The translations under genes were made by a program, and so were the position numbers. DNA of 64,000 bases from NCBI RefSeq assembly GCF_000091305.1, contig NC_013929.1:6324001-6388000 (forward strand), read 5' to 3'. The stretch is from Streptomyces scabiei 87.22 (GTDB taxonomy: Bacteria > Actinomycetota > Actinomycetes > Streptomycetales > Streptomycetaceae). Below are positions 25,390-32,899 of the stretch, piece by piece. The notes beneath the pieces are model-generated. The model saw nothing but the letters and a program-made list of their open reading frames with translations, had not been told where the DNA came from and made no database searches. Position 1 is the first letter of the stretch; each line of letters opens with the position of its first letter.

Positions 25390-26236
25390 CCACACGAGAG
25401 TGGTCTCGAAGGAGACTCCGGTATTCCTGGACGGTCCGCTCCTCGACCTCGCCCGCCAGTGCGCCGACGAGTTCGCCCAAATGGGCGAGCTCATCAGTGC
25501 CCACGGCGACGGAGTCGACCCGCGGGAGGTGATAAGCGGCTCTGAACGCCGCCTGTGCACAGGAGAGTTGACTGCTGTCACGGAGAAAGACGCGGGGGTC
25601 GATCCTGGCCCACACCGGGGCGCTGGTGCTGCCTCCGAAAGGGCTCATCCCCCATACCTCGCCGCTGCCCAAGCCCCACGCCTTGGTGAGGGCATCCGAG
25701 GCGTCCAGTGTTCTGGCTCCGACAAGCAAACCGGCGCGGACCATGAGGACCGCTGGCCTCGGTACGGTCGTGTCGACCAGGCTCAACAAGGGCGACGGGT
25801 CCCAGGACGCGACGCCCCACGCTGCGCACAGCCCCGTCGCCACAGCGGTGTCGAGGGCGGCACATGCCTGTACCAGTACGTCCTGGTTGTGAGGGGCGGC
25901 TTCGCGGAGCGAATGCTCCGGGTTGTGCAGGAACACCAAGTCCGGCTCTCGCGCAAGGTCCCAGGCAGCCTGTTCCACGGCAGCGTGCAGGCGTACGGAG
26001 TCCAGGGAGTGCTCCACCCCGTCCGGCCCGGGGAAAAAACCGACCTTGGTGGAGACCGTGAACTTCGGCAGCAGGTCGCCGGCTGTCCGCGCCAAGACCT
26101 GATGCGAGCGGAAGCCGAGGTAGTTGGTGCTGGTGTCGAGTGCGGTGACGCCTAGGTCCAGGGCCCCGGTCAGGAGACGGCGTTCGTGACGAGACCGGTG
26201 TAGCCCGAGGACAACTCGGGGGTCAGCACCGTGCAC
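25367..26236 (-). CDS. Aldo/keto reductase
   Basis: The protein has 289 residues and a TIM-barrel oxidoreductase pattern. The catalytic tetrad is visible: Asp34 and Tyr39 in ALDTSTNYLGFRS, Lys64 in STKVGFF, and His104 in VFLHNPEH. GVASWDPSPLLSL and VDSVAVGTDELAHLGELV are the later family motifs. It reduces a carbonyl, or oxidises an alcohol, with NADPH. The GTG at 26236 has a perfect AAGGAGG site; it lies inside the JmjC gene, so the two overlap by 67 bp and are surely cotranslated. It likely acts on the product of the JmjC enzyme. Confidence 0.85.
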   Translation of the reverse strand: MHGADPRVVLGLHRSRHERRLLTGALDLGVTALDTSTNYLGFRSHQVLARTAGDLLPKFTVSTKVGFFPGPDGVEHSLDSVRLHAAVEQAAWDLAREPDLVFLHNPEHSLREAAPHNQDVLVQACAALDTAVATGLCAAWGVASWDPSPLLSLVDTTVPRPAVLMVRAGLLVGARTLDASDALTKAWGLGSGEVWGMSPFGGSTSAPVWARIDPRVFLRDSSQLSCAQAAFRAAYHLPRVDSVAVGTDELAHLGELVGALAGEVEERTVQEYRSLLRDHSRVVNPLEAP

Positions 26237-27366
26237 AGCTCCTCCTTCACCAGAATCTCGGCGACCTCCATCACCTCGGCTCCGACTACGGCTGCGGCCC
26301 GTTCCAGCGCGACCGGCCTGCCGCTGAGCAGCAGACGCAGCGCCGGCAGGGCCTTGACCGCGAGGGTCAGCTTCTTCCCTGAGGCCACGACGTCGACGGC
26401 CTCCCCGCCTTCCTGGATCCGGGGAGGGAAGTGGGTGGTGCACACCACGGCGTCGAGCGGCCCGAGTACGTCGAGGAACGGCACGTGCCGAGACAGCGTC
26501 GTCTCCTGCTCGTACGCGGCCAGGAAGTCGACCGGGGAACGTTCGGCGACGAGTCGGGCGGCAGCCGTGGTCAGGGCTTCGCTGCCGGCTCCGTGCCAGC
26601 GGTCGAGGTCCTGGCGGAAGATTTCGTGCTCACGGCACCAGTCGCCCAGCCATGCGAGCCAGCTCGCGCCCGTGCGCTTGGTGATGCCAAAGGTGACGTG
26701 AAGGCTATTGCCCGATCCGCTGCCGGTCCGGGTCGCCTGGTGCCAATGGCCTCGTGGGATGTGCATGACGTCACCGGCCCGCATAACGCCGGACCAGATG
26801 ATCTCGTCGCTCGCGGTGTTGTTCGGGTCGGAGTCCCGGTACATCGGGACGTTTCGGGAGGCAGTGCGCACCTCCCACTTCTTCTCACCTGCCAGCTGCA
26901 CGATCACGACATCGTGGTCATCCCAGTGCAGAGGGAAGCCTGCGGCGTCGTTCGTCGTCAGGTATACGTTGACCTGGACTCGCTCGCGGGACCACCACTG
27001 CAAGGCTCGGCAAGCGACCTCCATCGTGGGATCGAAGACGTTGGCCTGGTCCATGATCACCGTCGCGCCGTCCTGCAGGAGCCTGCCAAGGCTGCGCATG
27101 TTGACCATGGGGATGCTCTGACCCCGAGGGCTGACACTGTCGGTGTAGTAGATGGCTGGGTGGACCTCCTCGCCCTTCTGGAAGCATCGGAACTGCGGGC
27201 GGTTCAGGCTCCTGCGCATCGCAATGTCCAGCAGGCGGTTCGGAGTCATGATGCGGGAGACGAGGGTGGGGTCGTCCATGCTCCCGCGTACGAATCCCAT
27301 GCCCAGCTCTTCGACCCCGCTCCATCCGAGCGCTGTCTTGATGGAGCTGATCAACCGATGTTCCAT
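26170..27366 (-). CDS. JmjC/cupin-8 oxygenase (Fe(II)/2-oxoglutarate type)
   Basis: The protein has 398 residues. The iron site is HWD (His147, Asp149) in AGFPLHWDDHDV, with the distal His209 in VMHIPRGHWHQA. The surrounding AGEKKWEVR and NVYLTTNDAAGF belong to the cupin-4/JmjC (ROXA/No66-like) family, whose known members hydroxylate side chains in proteins. A C-terminal winged-helix-like part follows, as in that family. The ATG at 27366 follows GGAGG; an upstream GTG at 27393 is less likely. It lies behind a short peptide gene and overlaps an aldo/keto reductase gene, so peptide hydroxylation is a reasonable proposal. Confidence 0.85.
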   Translation of the reverse strand: MEHRLISSIKTALGWSGVEELGMGFVRGSMDDPTLVSRIMTPNRLLDIAMRRSLNRPQFRCFQKGEEVHPAIYYTDSVSPRGQSIPMVNMRSLGRLLQDGATVIMDQANVFDPTMEVACRALQWWSRERVQVNVYLTTNDAAGFPLHWDDHDVVIVQLAGEKKWEVRTASRNVPMYRDSDPNNTASDEIIWSGVMRAGDVMHIPRGHWHQATRTGSGSGNSLHVTFGITKRTGASWLAWLGDWCREHEIFRQDLDRWHGAGSEALTTAAARLVAERSPVDFLAAYEQETTLSRHVPFLDVLGPLDAVVCTTHFPPRIQEGGEAVDVVASGKKLTLAVKALPALRLLLSGRPVALERAAAVVGAEVMEVAEILVKEELCTVLTPELSSGYTGLVTNAVS

Positions 27367-27409
27367 CGCTGCGTCCTCCATGAATTCGATCACGTGATTC
27401 GGACACAGC

Positions 27410-27441
27410 GGGGGCCGGCACGGCCGACCGTGCCGGCCCCC
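27410..27441 (-). terminator. Hairpin between the peptide gene and the JmjC gene
   Basis: A perfect 14-bp stem (27410-27423 with 27428-27441) closes on a CCGA loop. It begins 12 bp after the peptide stop and ends 44 bp before the JmjC start. No U-run follows, so partial termination or RNA stabilisation is likely, which would give more peptide transcript than enzyme transcript. Confidence 0.75.
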
Positions 27442-27453
27442 ACCGCTTGGTGC

Positions 27454-27618
27454 CTACTCGCTGTCGTGCAGGTTGCCGTCGCCGCCCGGCCACGGCGCGT
27501 CGCCGGAACTCCCGGCGTTGTCCGACCGGAGGCTGTCGTACCGGTCGTGGACAGCGGTCAGTTCCTCTACCGCCACCAACAAGCCACTCGGGCCCGGCGG
27601 CGTCGTGTTGTCTGCCAC
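27454..27618 (-). CDS. Short peptide, candidate precursor of a modified peptide
   Basis: The product is 54 residues. The start is GTG at 27618 behind AAGGAGC with a 7-bp spacer, which decides it over an upstream ATG. The N-terminal part (residues 9-30, PGPSGLLVAVEELTAVHDRY) looks like an amphipathic leader helix; the C-terminal part from about residue 31 is polar and Gly/Asp/Ser-rich, with PWPGGDGN and no Cys. It has no signal sequence. A hairpin and then the JmjC and reductase genes follow. The layout is that of a ribosomally made, modified peptide, but I do not recognise the family. It could also be a small regulatory partner. Confidence 0.65.
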   Translation of the reverse strand: MADNTTPPGPSGLLVAVEELTAVHDRYDSLRSDNAGSSGDAPWPGGDGNLHDSE

Positions 27619-27922
27619 TTCGTGCTCCTTCCTCTTCGGGTTCCCGGCCATGTCTGGCCGGGTTGGGGCGCTGGTGGAGCTGTGCTGTGCATGGCGCCGT
27701 AAGGCACCGCCGTTCCTGGCCTTTGGTCCATGACCGGGAGTCTGTGCGTTGCAGGGGGTGCGCAGCCCCTCCAAGAGGCGGGGGAGAAGGGCTACCGGGT
27801 CGCAGCCGCTGGGCCTCTCCTCCGCTGCCGCTGTAGCGTGGCGCTCGGTCCTTCGGCGACGTCAACGACCGTACGGAGCCAGCGATACCGGGCTCAACGA
27901 AATTGCGAGTTATTGCGGAACG

Positions 27923-28771
27923 TCAACCGAGGTCGCTGATAGCCGAGTTGATGAGGGCACGGGCGCGGTCGCCGTAGACGGCCATCTTTACGAGTTCGGC
28001 GAACGCCCTGCGGTAGTCGGCGATTTCGCGAGGCTGCCTGATGTTGATCTCAGCGGTCAGGGTTTCCACCACGGTGTGGGCGTCGTCGAAGATGTAGAAC
28101 GCCTCAAGGGGCCACATGACGCGCGAGGCAGTGAACGGGATGACACCGAGTGAGACCGACGGCAGTGGCAGGACGTCAAGCAGGTGACGGAGCTGGCCCA
28201 CCATCGTTGCCCGGTCGCCGATTCGGGAGCGTAGAACCCACTCTTCGAGCAGCACGACGAAGCGATGGCCTCCCTCGTACAGGAACCGGCTACGGGCGAG
28301 ACGGGCGGCAACGGCATCGGCGACGTCGTTGGGCGTTCCCTGAAAGTCGGTGATCGACTGCATGAGGGCGGTGGCGAAGCCGGCGGTCTGGAAGAACCCT
28401 GGAACAGCATTCGAGCAGTACACCCGGCACACGGCCGCTTGCTCGTGGAGGGTGTAGAAATCCTCCTGGACCTTGCGCATACCGTTCTTGTGGATGCGCC
28501 GCCACTCCACATACATGGAGTCGACCGCCCGCGCCGTGGCGATCAGGTCCTCCGTCTGGCCCTCTGCTCCGCAGGCGGAGCACCATGCTCTGATGTCTGC
28601 GTCGGAGGGCGCGGCCTCGGCTTTCTGGATACGGGTCGTCTTCGCCGGATGCCAGCCGCACCGGGCGGAAAGCTCCTTCCCGGTAAGGCCGGCGTCCTGA
28701 CGAAGGTGCTGCAAGCGCTTCGCGAGCGCCTCACGCGCCGCCTGGGCGCTGGAGGAAGGGGAGGCGGGCAT
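27923..28771 (-). CDS. Scr1/WhiJ-like helix-turn-helix regulator (DUF5753)
   Basis: The protein has 282 residues. An XRE-type HTH covers about residues 17-70 (LRQDAGLTGKELSARCGWHPAKTTRIQKAE). The rest is the DUF5753 sensor typical of Scr1-family proteins: VYCSNAVPGFFQTAGFATALM, ARSRFLYEGGHRFVVLLEEWVL and SLGVIPF. These regulators affect antibiotic production and development and work with small partner proteins. The ATG at 28771 lies 16 bp after the DUF6879 stop, so the two form an operon. About 300 bp downstream on the same strand lies the peptide gene, a possible target. Confidence 0.88.
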   Translation of the reverse strand: MPASPSSSAQAAREALAKRLQHLRQDAGLTGKELSARCGWHPAKTTRIQKAEAAPSDADIRAWCSACGAEGQTEDLIATARAVDSMYVEWRRIHKNGMRKVQEDFYTLHEQAAVCRVYCSNAVPGFFQTAGFATALMQSITDFQGTPNDVADAVAARLARSRFLYEGGHRFVVLLEEWVLRSRIGDRATMVGQLRHLLDVLPLPSVSLGVIPFTASRVMWPLEAFYIFDDAHTVVETLTAEINIRQPREIADYRRAFAELVKMAVYGDRARALINSAISDLG

Positions 28772-28787
28772 CGAATCGTGCGTGAGA

Positions 28788-29315
28788 TCAGACGGAGAAC
28801 TTCTCGTGGTCGATGGCTCGCTCCCACACGTTCTCGAAGGCGGCGACGACCATCTTCACCACGTCGTGGTCTTCGGTGAACTCATGCCCTGCCCAGTCAC
28901 CGTCGCCGGTGAACCAGTGGAACATCACCCGCCGATCGTCGATGAGCCACAGGTCGTTGCCGGGCAGAGCGATATCCGAGGCGAGACGGCGGGGGAGCCA
29001 GCGAACCTCTTCACCGACAGCGATGTTGACCGAGGTCAGGGCATGTTCCCACCGGATGTAATCGGTCACGGGCTCGGAGACGATCCGGGCTCGACGCATC
29101 CGGACGCCCCTGGCGACGGTTTCACGCACCAACGGGGTCCAGCCCAGCCAGAACGGTGAATCAGGGTTCAGGTCGGTCCGACCGGTTCGCAGGAACTCCT
29201 CGAAACTGTCCGCCTCGTTGCCGACACTGTAGACGTCGCGCATCTCCAGGTGGACGGCTGTGTGCTCGGCGGAACCCAGCAGTTCAGCGAAGTCCGGCAC
29301 GCCGTTCTGCGACAT
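28788..29315 (-). CDS. DUF6879-type partner protein
   Basis: The protein has 175 residues. FAELLGSAEHTAVHLEMRDVY at the start, RGVRMRRARIVSEPVTDYIRWE in the middle and WLIDDRRVMFHWF later are typical of the family encoded beside Scr1-type regulators. ATG at 29315 is preferred to the GTG three bases before it, because GGGAGG is then 6 bp away. The gene begins inside the end of the preceding 88-residue gene (32-bp overlap). Its role is probably to modulate the HTH partner, by analogy only. Confidence 0.75.
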   Translation of the reverse strand: MSQNGVPDFAELLGSAEHTAVHLEMRDVYSVGNEADSFEEFLRTGRTDLNPDSPFWLGWTPLVRETVARGVRMRRARIVSEPVTDYIRWEHALTSVNIAVGEEVRWLPRRLASDIALPGNDLWLIDDRRVMFHWFTGDGDWAGHEFTEDHDVVKMVVAAFENVWERAIDHEKFSV

Positions 29316-29550
29316 CACACGCCTCCCTAAGAATCGGCACCATGCGGGCGGGGATGCGGATCACCGTCTCATGCGCGGGGATTCCCGTGTCATGTCCGGC
29401 GACCCATTCCGTCTCGCCTACCTGGGCTTTCAGCAGCTTGTCGGCCTCCTCGCCCTGGAAGATGAGATCGGCTGTCTCTTCCTCCACCCACACGGTCGGC
29501 GAACCGCCTCCTGTGGTCTCCGGGTCGATTCCAACGAACTCTAGAGCCAT
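29284..29550 (-). CDS. Small hypothetical protein of the Scr1-type operon
   Basis: The protein has 88 residues. It is acidic at the N-terminus (GIDPETTGGGSPTVWVEEE) and has a helical end (ARMVPILREACDVAERRAG). It has no signal or Cys pair. GGGAGG precedes the ATG at 29550. It overlaps the DUF6879 gene by 32 bp and is first of a three-gene operon with the HTH regulator, matching the frequent three-gene layout in Streptomyces. Confidence 0.7.
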   Translation of the reverse strand: MALEFVGIDPETTGGGSPTVWVEEETADLIFQGEEADKLLKAQVGETEWVAGHDTGIPAHETVIRIPARMVPILREACDVAERRAGLR

Positions 29551-29746
29551 GGTGCCCTCCCGTATCAAGGCGGTTGCGGGTTGTTGCGGTGCGACGGTTC
29601 CGGGGCGGTTGTGCTGCGTCAAGGGCGCAAGGCCGCGTCGGCAACTAAATGGCTTGTTCGCGTCGGATGTGCTGCACGATGTCACTCGCCCATGCGCCGC
29701 AGGCATCTCCGGAGCCGTCCCGAGCCGTCTCGACTCCAAGAAGGAG

Positions 29747-30451
29747 TCACGCACCTTCCTCGATCAGGGCTCCCGCCAGCTTCAGCATGATGTCCACCCT
29801 GTCGTTTCGTTCAAGCCGTAGCCACTCTGCGAAGATCAGCTCGACCTCGTCTCGCTCCAGACGTCCGGACTGCATGAGCCGGTACAGCCGACGTTTGTCA
29901 TCGCGGCTTTCGAGCCTTGATGCGCGTGCCAGCACGTCCTCCATCGACGGCAGGGCCTTGCCTGCTCCACGGAGTCCGGCGTTGCAGCGCTGGCACTCGA
30001 CGCGGAGGTTCGACAACTCGGTGTTTATGGGCGGAGCCGGGTCGACCAGGTGGACGCTGAGCACCGCTCGCTGAGTCTCGTCCTCGGGGTACGCCTCGCC
30101 GGCACAAATTCCGCACGTCTGGCAGAGGGAGCCGGCCTTCTCTATGGCTTCTCGGCGGCGGGTAGCGGGGATGCGTGGCTTGGCGGGCTCCTGGCGCTGC
30201 TCTCCCAAGTCGATACGGACCCCGATCTTTGCGAGCAGATATTCGTCGGGCCTAAGTCGTGGATTGGTCTTGTAGTTGTCGATGCGCCACCCCAGTTCGC
30301 GCAGATCCCGCATACGGCGATCCACCTGGGCTACTCCAGGCACCCCCTCGATGAGCTGGAGCTTGGTGAAGACCTCGCCTTCACCCACGGCCGCCAAGAA
30401 CTCGGCGACTTTGACCTTCGATGACCGTCGCACAGGGCGTTCGTCTGTCAC
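29747..30451 (-). CDS. Winged-helix HNH endonuclease-like protein (first copy)
   Basis: The protein has 234 residues. Residues 10-85 form a winged-helix-like domain (VFTKLQLIEGVPGVAQVDRRMRDLRELGWRID). A zinc-knuckle HNH region follows: CQTCGICAGEAYPED, LSVHLVDPA with the expected His, and SNLRVECQRCN with Asn and the second Cys pair. A C-terminal helical part ends the protein. Layout and sequence are shared with the gene at 34002-34697. The GTG at 30451 follows AAGGGGAGAG. Such proteins are often restriction nucleases. No methyltransferase is directly beside it, so it may be an orphan or part of the larger array further on. Confidence 0.75.
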   Translation of the reverse strand: MTDERPVRRSSKVKVAEFLAAVGEGEVFTKLQLIEGVPGVAQVDRRMRDLRELGWRIDNYKTNPRLRPDEYLLAKIGVRIDLGEQRQEPAKPRIPATRRREAIEKAGSLCQTCGICAGEAYPEDETQRAVLSVHLVDPAPPINTELSNLRVECQRCNAGLRGAGKALPSMEDVLARASRLESRDDKRRLYRLMQSGRLERDEVELIFAEWLRLERNDRVDIMLKLAGALIEEGA

Positions 30452-30633
30452 TGCTCTCTCCCCTTGACCTAGCTGCCAGCACGCCGTGCTCCCCTCCAAG
30501 CGGGGACGGCCCGAACTAGTGTACCTTCGGCGACCATAGATAGCACGGACGGCCAATATGATGAAGGCGCCTACGGCGTTCGGCAACGTCCGGCAAAAAC
30601 GTTCCGGCTGGTCAGGGAGGGCGAGCGGTACAG

Positions 30634-30843
30634 ATGGACATGGGTGGTTGGGCTACCGCGGCGGTAGCTGGGATCTGGTTGATCGTCTTCGTGGTGGGCT
30701 ACACCCTTGACCAGGTGCCTGGCCTGTCGGCCAAGGCTGAGAGGGCGATCGTCTCGCTCCGTCGCCTTCGGTCCGCCTGGCGCGACGGCGGGGGCGCGGC
30801 AGGCGGAGTAAGTGACCGGGAGCGCACCGAGCCTCGTCGATGA
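30634..30843 (+). CDS. Small single-pass membrane protein
   Basis: The protein has 69 residues. One membrane segment (WATAAVAGIWLIVFVVGYTL) is followed by a basic tail (RRLRSAWRDGG). The ATG at 30634 has GGGAGGGCGAGC upstream. It is divergent from the HNH gene with about 180 bp between, which is less GC-rich than the surroundings. No family is recognised; coding status is moderately supported. Confidence 0.5.
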   Translation: MDMGGWATAAVAGIWLIVFVVGYTLDQVPGLSAKAERAIVSLRRLRSAWRDGGGAAGGVSDRERTEPRR

Positions 30844-30936
30844 CGGCGCAGGTTGGCGGGCGCGCGGGCGCCTGCCGCAGGCGGTCAGATCCCGGGATCT
30901 GCCGGCCGATGCGGCAGGCGCGTAAGTGCGGACCGG

Positions 30937-31164
30937 TCAAGCAACCTGCGCGGCGCTGGCCTGAATGAGATGCGGAGGCTGGGCCACGAAACTCGCCCAC
31001 GCCCCCGCTGATACCGACAGGCGGGCGGCTGCCGGTCGTTTCGAGTCCCGTATGAGTACTTGGGAAGGGAGGAAGGCTGCTTCCAGGCACTCGGTGGTGT
31101 TGGCGCCGCTGTACGACGACTTGAACCAGGTGGGCTCAGGGGCGGCCTGGGGGTCGACAAGCAT
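30937..31164 (-). CDS. DUF397 protein
   Basis: The protein has 75 residues. FKSSYSGANTTECLEAAF and LIRDSKRP are the DUF397 hallmarks (W-K-S-S-Y-S, then R-D-S-K). The ATG directly follows the stop of the HTH gene (TGAATG), showing translational coupling. DUF397 proteins accompany WhiJ/AbaA-type regulators and are thought to counteract or tune them. Confidence 0.9.
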   Translation of the reverse strand: MLVDPQAAPEPTWFKSSYSGANTTECLEAAFLPSQVLIRDSKRPAAARLSVSAGAWASFVAQPPHLIQASAAQVA

Positions 31165-32010
31165 TCAAAGCTCCTTGCGGGCGTTGTGGATCATGTCGGA
31201 GGAAGCCTCCATATCCAACGCTTGTGCGCGCAGATACTCGAACGCAAGCCTGTACTTCTCCAGTTCCTCCTCCTGTTCCAGGAAGAGGGAGCCCGTGTGG
31301 AAATCGACGTATACGACGTCGAGCGCCGCCTCCTGGCCGCCGATGACGACGAAGCTGCCCAGGGCTGCGGCGTGCGCTCCTTTGGAGAACGGCAGTATCT
31401 GGAGTGTGATGTGTGGGGACTCGTTGGCTTGTAGCAGTCGGTCGAGTTGATTCCTCATTACCGGCGGTGACCCGACGACGCGGCGGATCACGGACTCGTC
31501 GAGGATCGCCCACAAGCTCGGCGGCTTCGGCCGGGAGAGGATCTCCTGCCTCCTCATGCGGATGTCGACGAGCCGCTCGATCTCCGCAGGCTCTAGAGGT
31601 ACCTCGTTGGCCTTCTGGAGGGCCGTGCTGTACTCGCGGGTCTGCAGAAGGCCGGGCACGTAGACGCAGCAGAAATGACTCTCGCGCACTGCTTCGTCCT
31701 CTAGCGTGAGCAGGAGGTTCATGCTCTCGGGGATGGAGTCGGCGAAGGAACTCCACCAGCCCTGTTCCTTGGCGTTCTTGGCAAGGTTCACAACTGCTCG
31801 CCGTTCGGCGTCAGTTGCTCCGTACTCGCGACACAGTGCGTCGATCACCAGCCATTTCACAGGGCCGGCTTGGGTCTCGTACCGGCTGACCGTGGCCTTG
31901 GATACGCCCACCAGCTGCCCGGCCTCCTCAAGGGTCAGCCCTTTCTGGGCGCGCAACTTTCGCATCATCACGCCCAACTGACGGCGCCGAGTGGTGGTCC
32001 GTACGGACAT
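31165..32010 (-). CDS. Scr1/WhiJ-like helix-turn-helix regulator (DUF5753)
   Basis: The protein has 281 residues. The HTH is MRKLRAQKGLTLEEAGQLVG plus SKATVSRYE (about residues 15-45). The DUF5753 part follows with CCVYVPGLLQTREYSTALQ, RRQEILSRPKPPSLWAILDE and ITLQILPF. Together with the DUF397 gene and the divergent ATP-binding gene it forms an AbaA-like locus, a type known to affect secondary metabolism and sporulation. The ATG at 32010 follows AAGGAGCT. It is related in fold, not closely in sequence, to the regulator at 27923-28771. Confidence 0.9.
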   Translation of the reverse strand: MSVRTTTRRRQLGVMMRKLRAQKGLTLEEAGQLVGVSKATVSRYETQAGPVKWLVIDALCREYGATDAERRAVVNLAKNAKEQGWWSSFADSIPESMNLLLTLEDEAVRESHFCCVYVPGLLQTREYSTALQKANEVPLEPAEIERLVDIRMRRQEILSRPKPPSLWAILDESVIRRVVGSPPVMRNQLDRLLQANESPHITLQILPFSKGAHAAALGSFVVIGGQEAALDVVYVDFHTGSLFLEQEEELEKYRLAFEYLRAQALDMEASSDMIHNARKEL

Positions 32011-32226
32011 GGAGCTCCTTCACCTGAGCATGGGGCGGCTGCCTGGAGGCCCTTCAGGCTAGGCAGCACCGCGGCCGCGTCACTACCAGATTCACTCGAT
32101 GGATTGTCGTGAGAAGTTACACAGTAAGAGTTCTCTGTGTCATGCTCGCTCATGGATCGCTACGCAATGCAGTCGTACGGATACGGCGGGCGCAGGCAGC
32201 GCGTGGCATGGGAGGGAGGAGTGGCC

Positions 32227-32853
32227 GTGCCCGGCTACGACATCACCAGGCCTCGACTTCGCTGTGTCCTGCCCTTCGAGGCGGGGCCGGCGGAGGTACG
32301 ACTCCTTCGCGGAGCGACCGCCTCGCAGCTGGGGCAGTGGGGATTGCTGGCCGCTGCGGAGGAAGCGCAATTGGTTGTGACCGAGCTGGCGACGAACGTT
32401 GTCAGGCATGTTGGTGAGGGGGCCTCGGCGGCCTTGGTCCTTGAGAGGAGAGGCGAGCGGCTACGAGTTGAAGTCCACGACAAGAGCCGCACGGTGCCGA
32501 CTATCCGGCCGGCGCTCTGTGACGAGGAGTGCGGACGCGGATTGCATCTGCTCGCTGCCCTGACGGCCGATTGGGGGACGGTTCTTACGGCGGTGGGCAA
32601 GGCTGTCTGGTGCGAGGTCGAGATTGACTCCGGGCAGGGGTGCCGCCGCGTCGAGCGGGCCGCTGAGGCATTGGAGGCCTACCACGGTGGTGCCAGTGCC
32701 GCGGTTGATCAGGGGCGTCGTCGGCAAGTTGTGCTGGAGGAGTCGGCGATCGAGTTGATTGCCGATCTGCTCCACTGGACATCGGCCCGCGGTTTGGACC
32801 CGGACGACATCCTCGACCGGGCGCAGATGCACTACGAGGCGGAGGCGGCGTGA
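32227..32853 (+). CDS. HATPase_c anti-sigma-like ATP-binding protein
   Basis: The protein has 208 residues. It has a GHKL ATPase fold related to RsbW/SpoIIAB: QLVVTELATNVVRHVGEG is the N-box, LRVEVHDKSRTVP the G1 region, and CGRGLHLLAALTADWG the G2 region. The last 60 residues are an added helical tail. The second GTG at 32227 has GGAGG seven bases upstream; starts at 32221 or 32152 are possible. In AbaA-like loci this gene type neighbours the HTH and DUF397 genes, as here, divergently. It may bind a sigma or anti-anti-sigma factor. Confidence 0.83.
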   Translation: MPGYDITRPRLRCVLPFEAGPAEVRLLRGATASQLGQWGLLAAAEEAQLVVTELATNVVRHVGEGASAALVLERRGERLRVEVHDKSRTVPTIRPALCDEECGRGLHLLAALTADWGTVLTAVGKAVWCEVEIDSGQGCRRVERAAEALEAYHGGASAAVDQGRRRQVVLEESAIELIADLLHWTSARGLDPDDILDRAQMHYEAEAA

Positions 32854-32899
32854 TCTGTTCTCGCTCCGGACGACGTGATGAAGTGGGCCGGGCCGGCGA

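Noticed and set aside
29747..30451. Insertion sequence or homing element suggested by the HNH gene
   Set aside because: No inverted terminal repeats, transposase or intron/intein signs are seen; the protein has a restriction-type winged helix.
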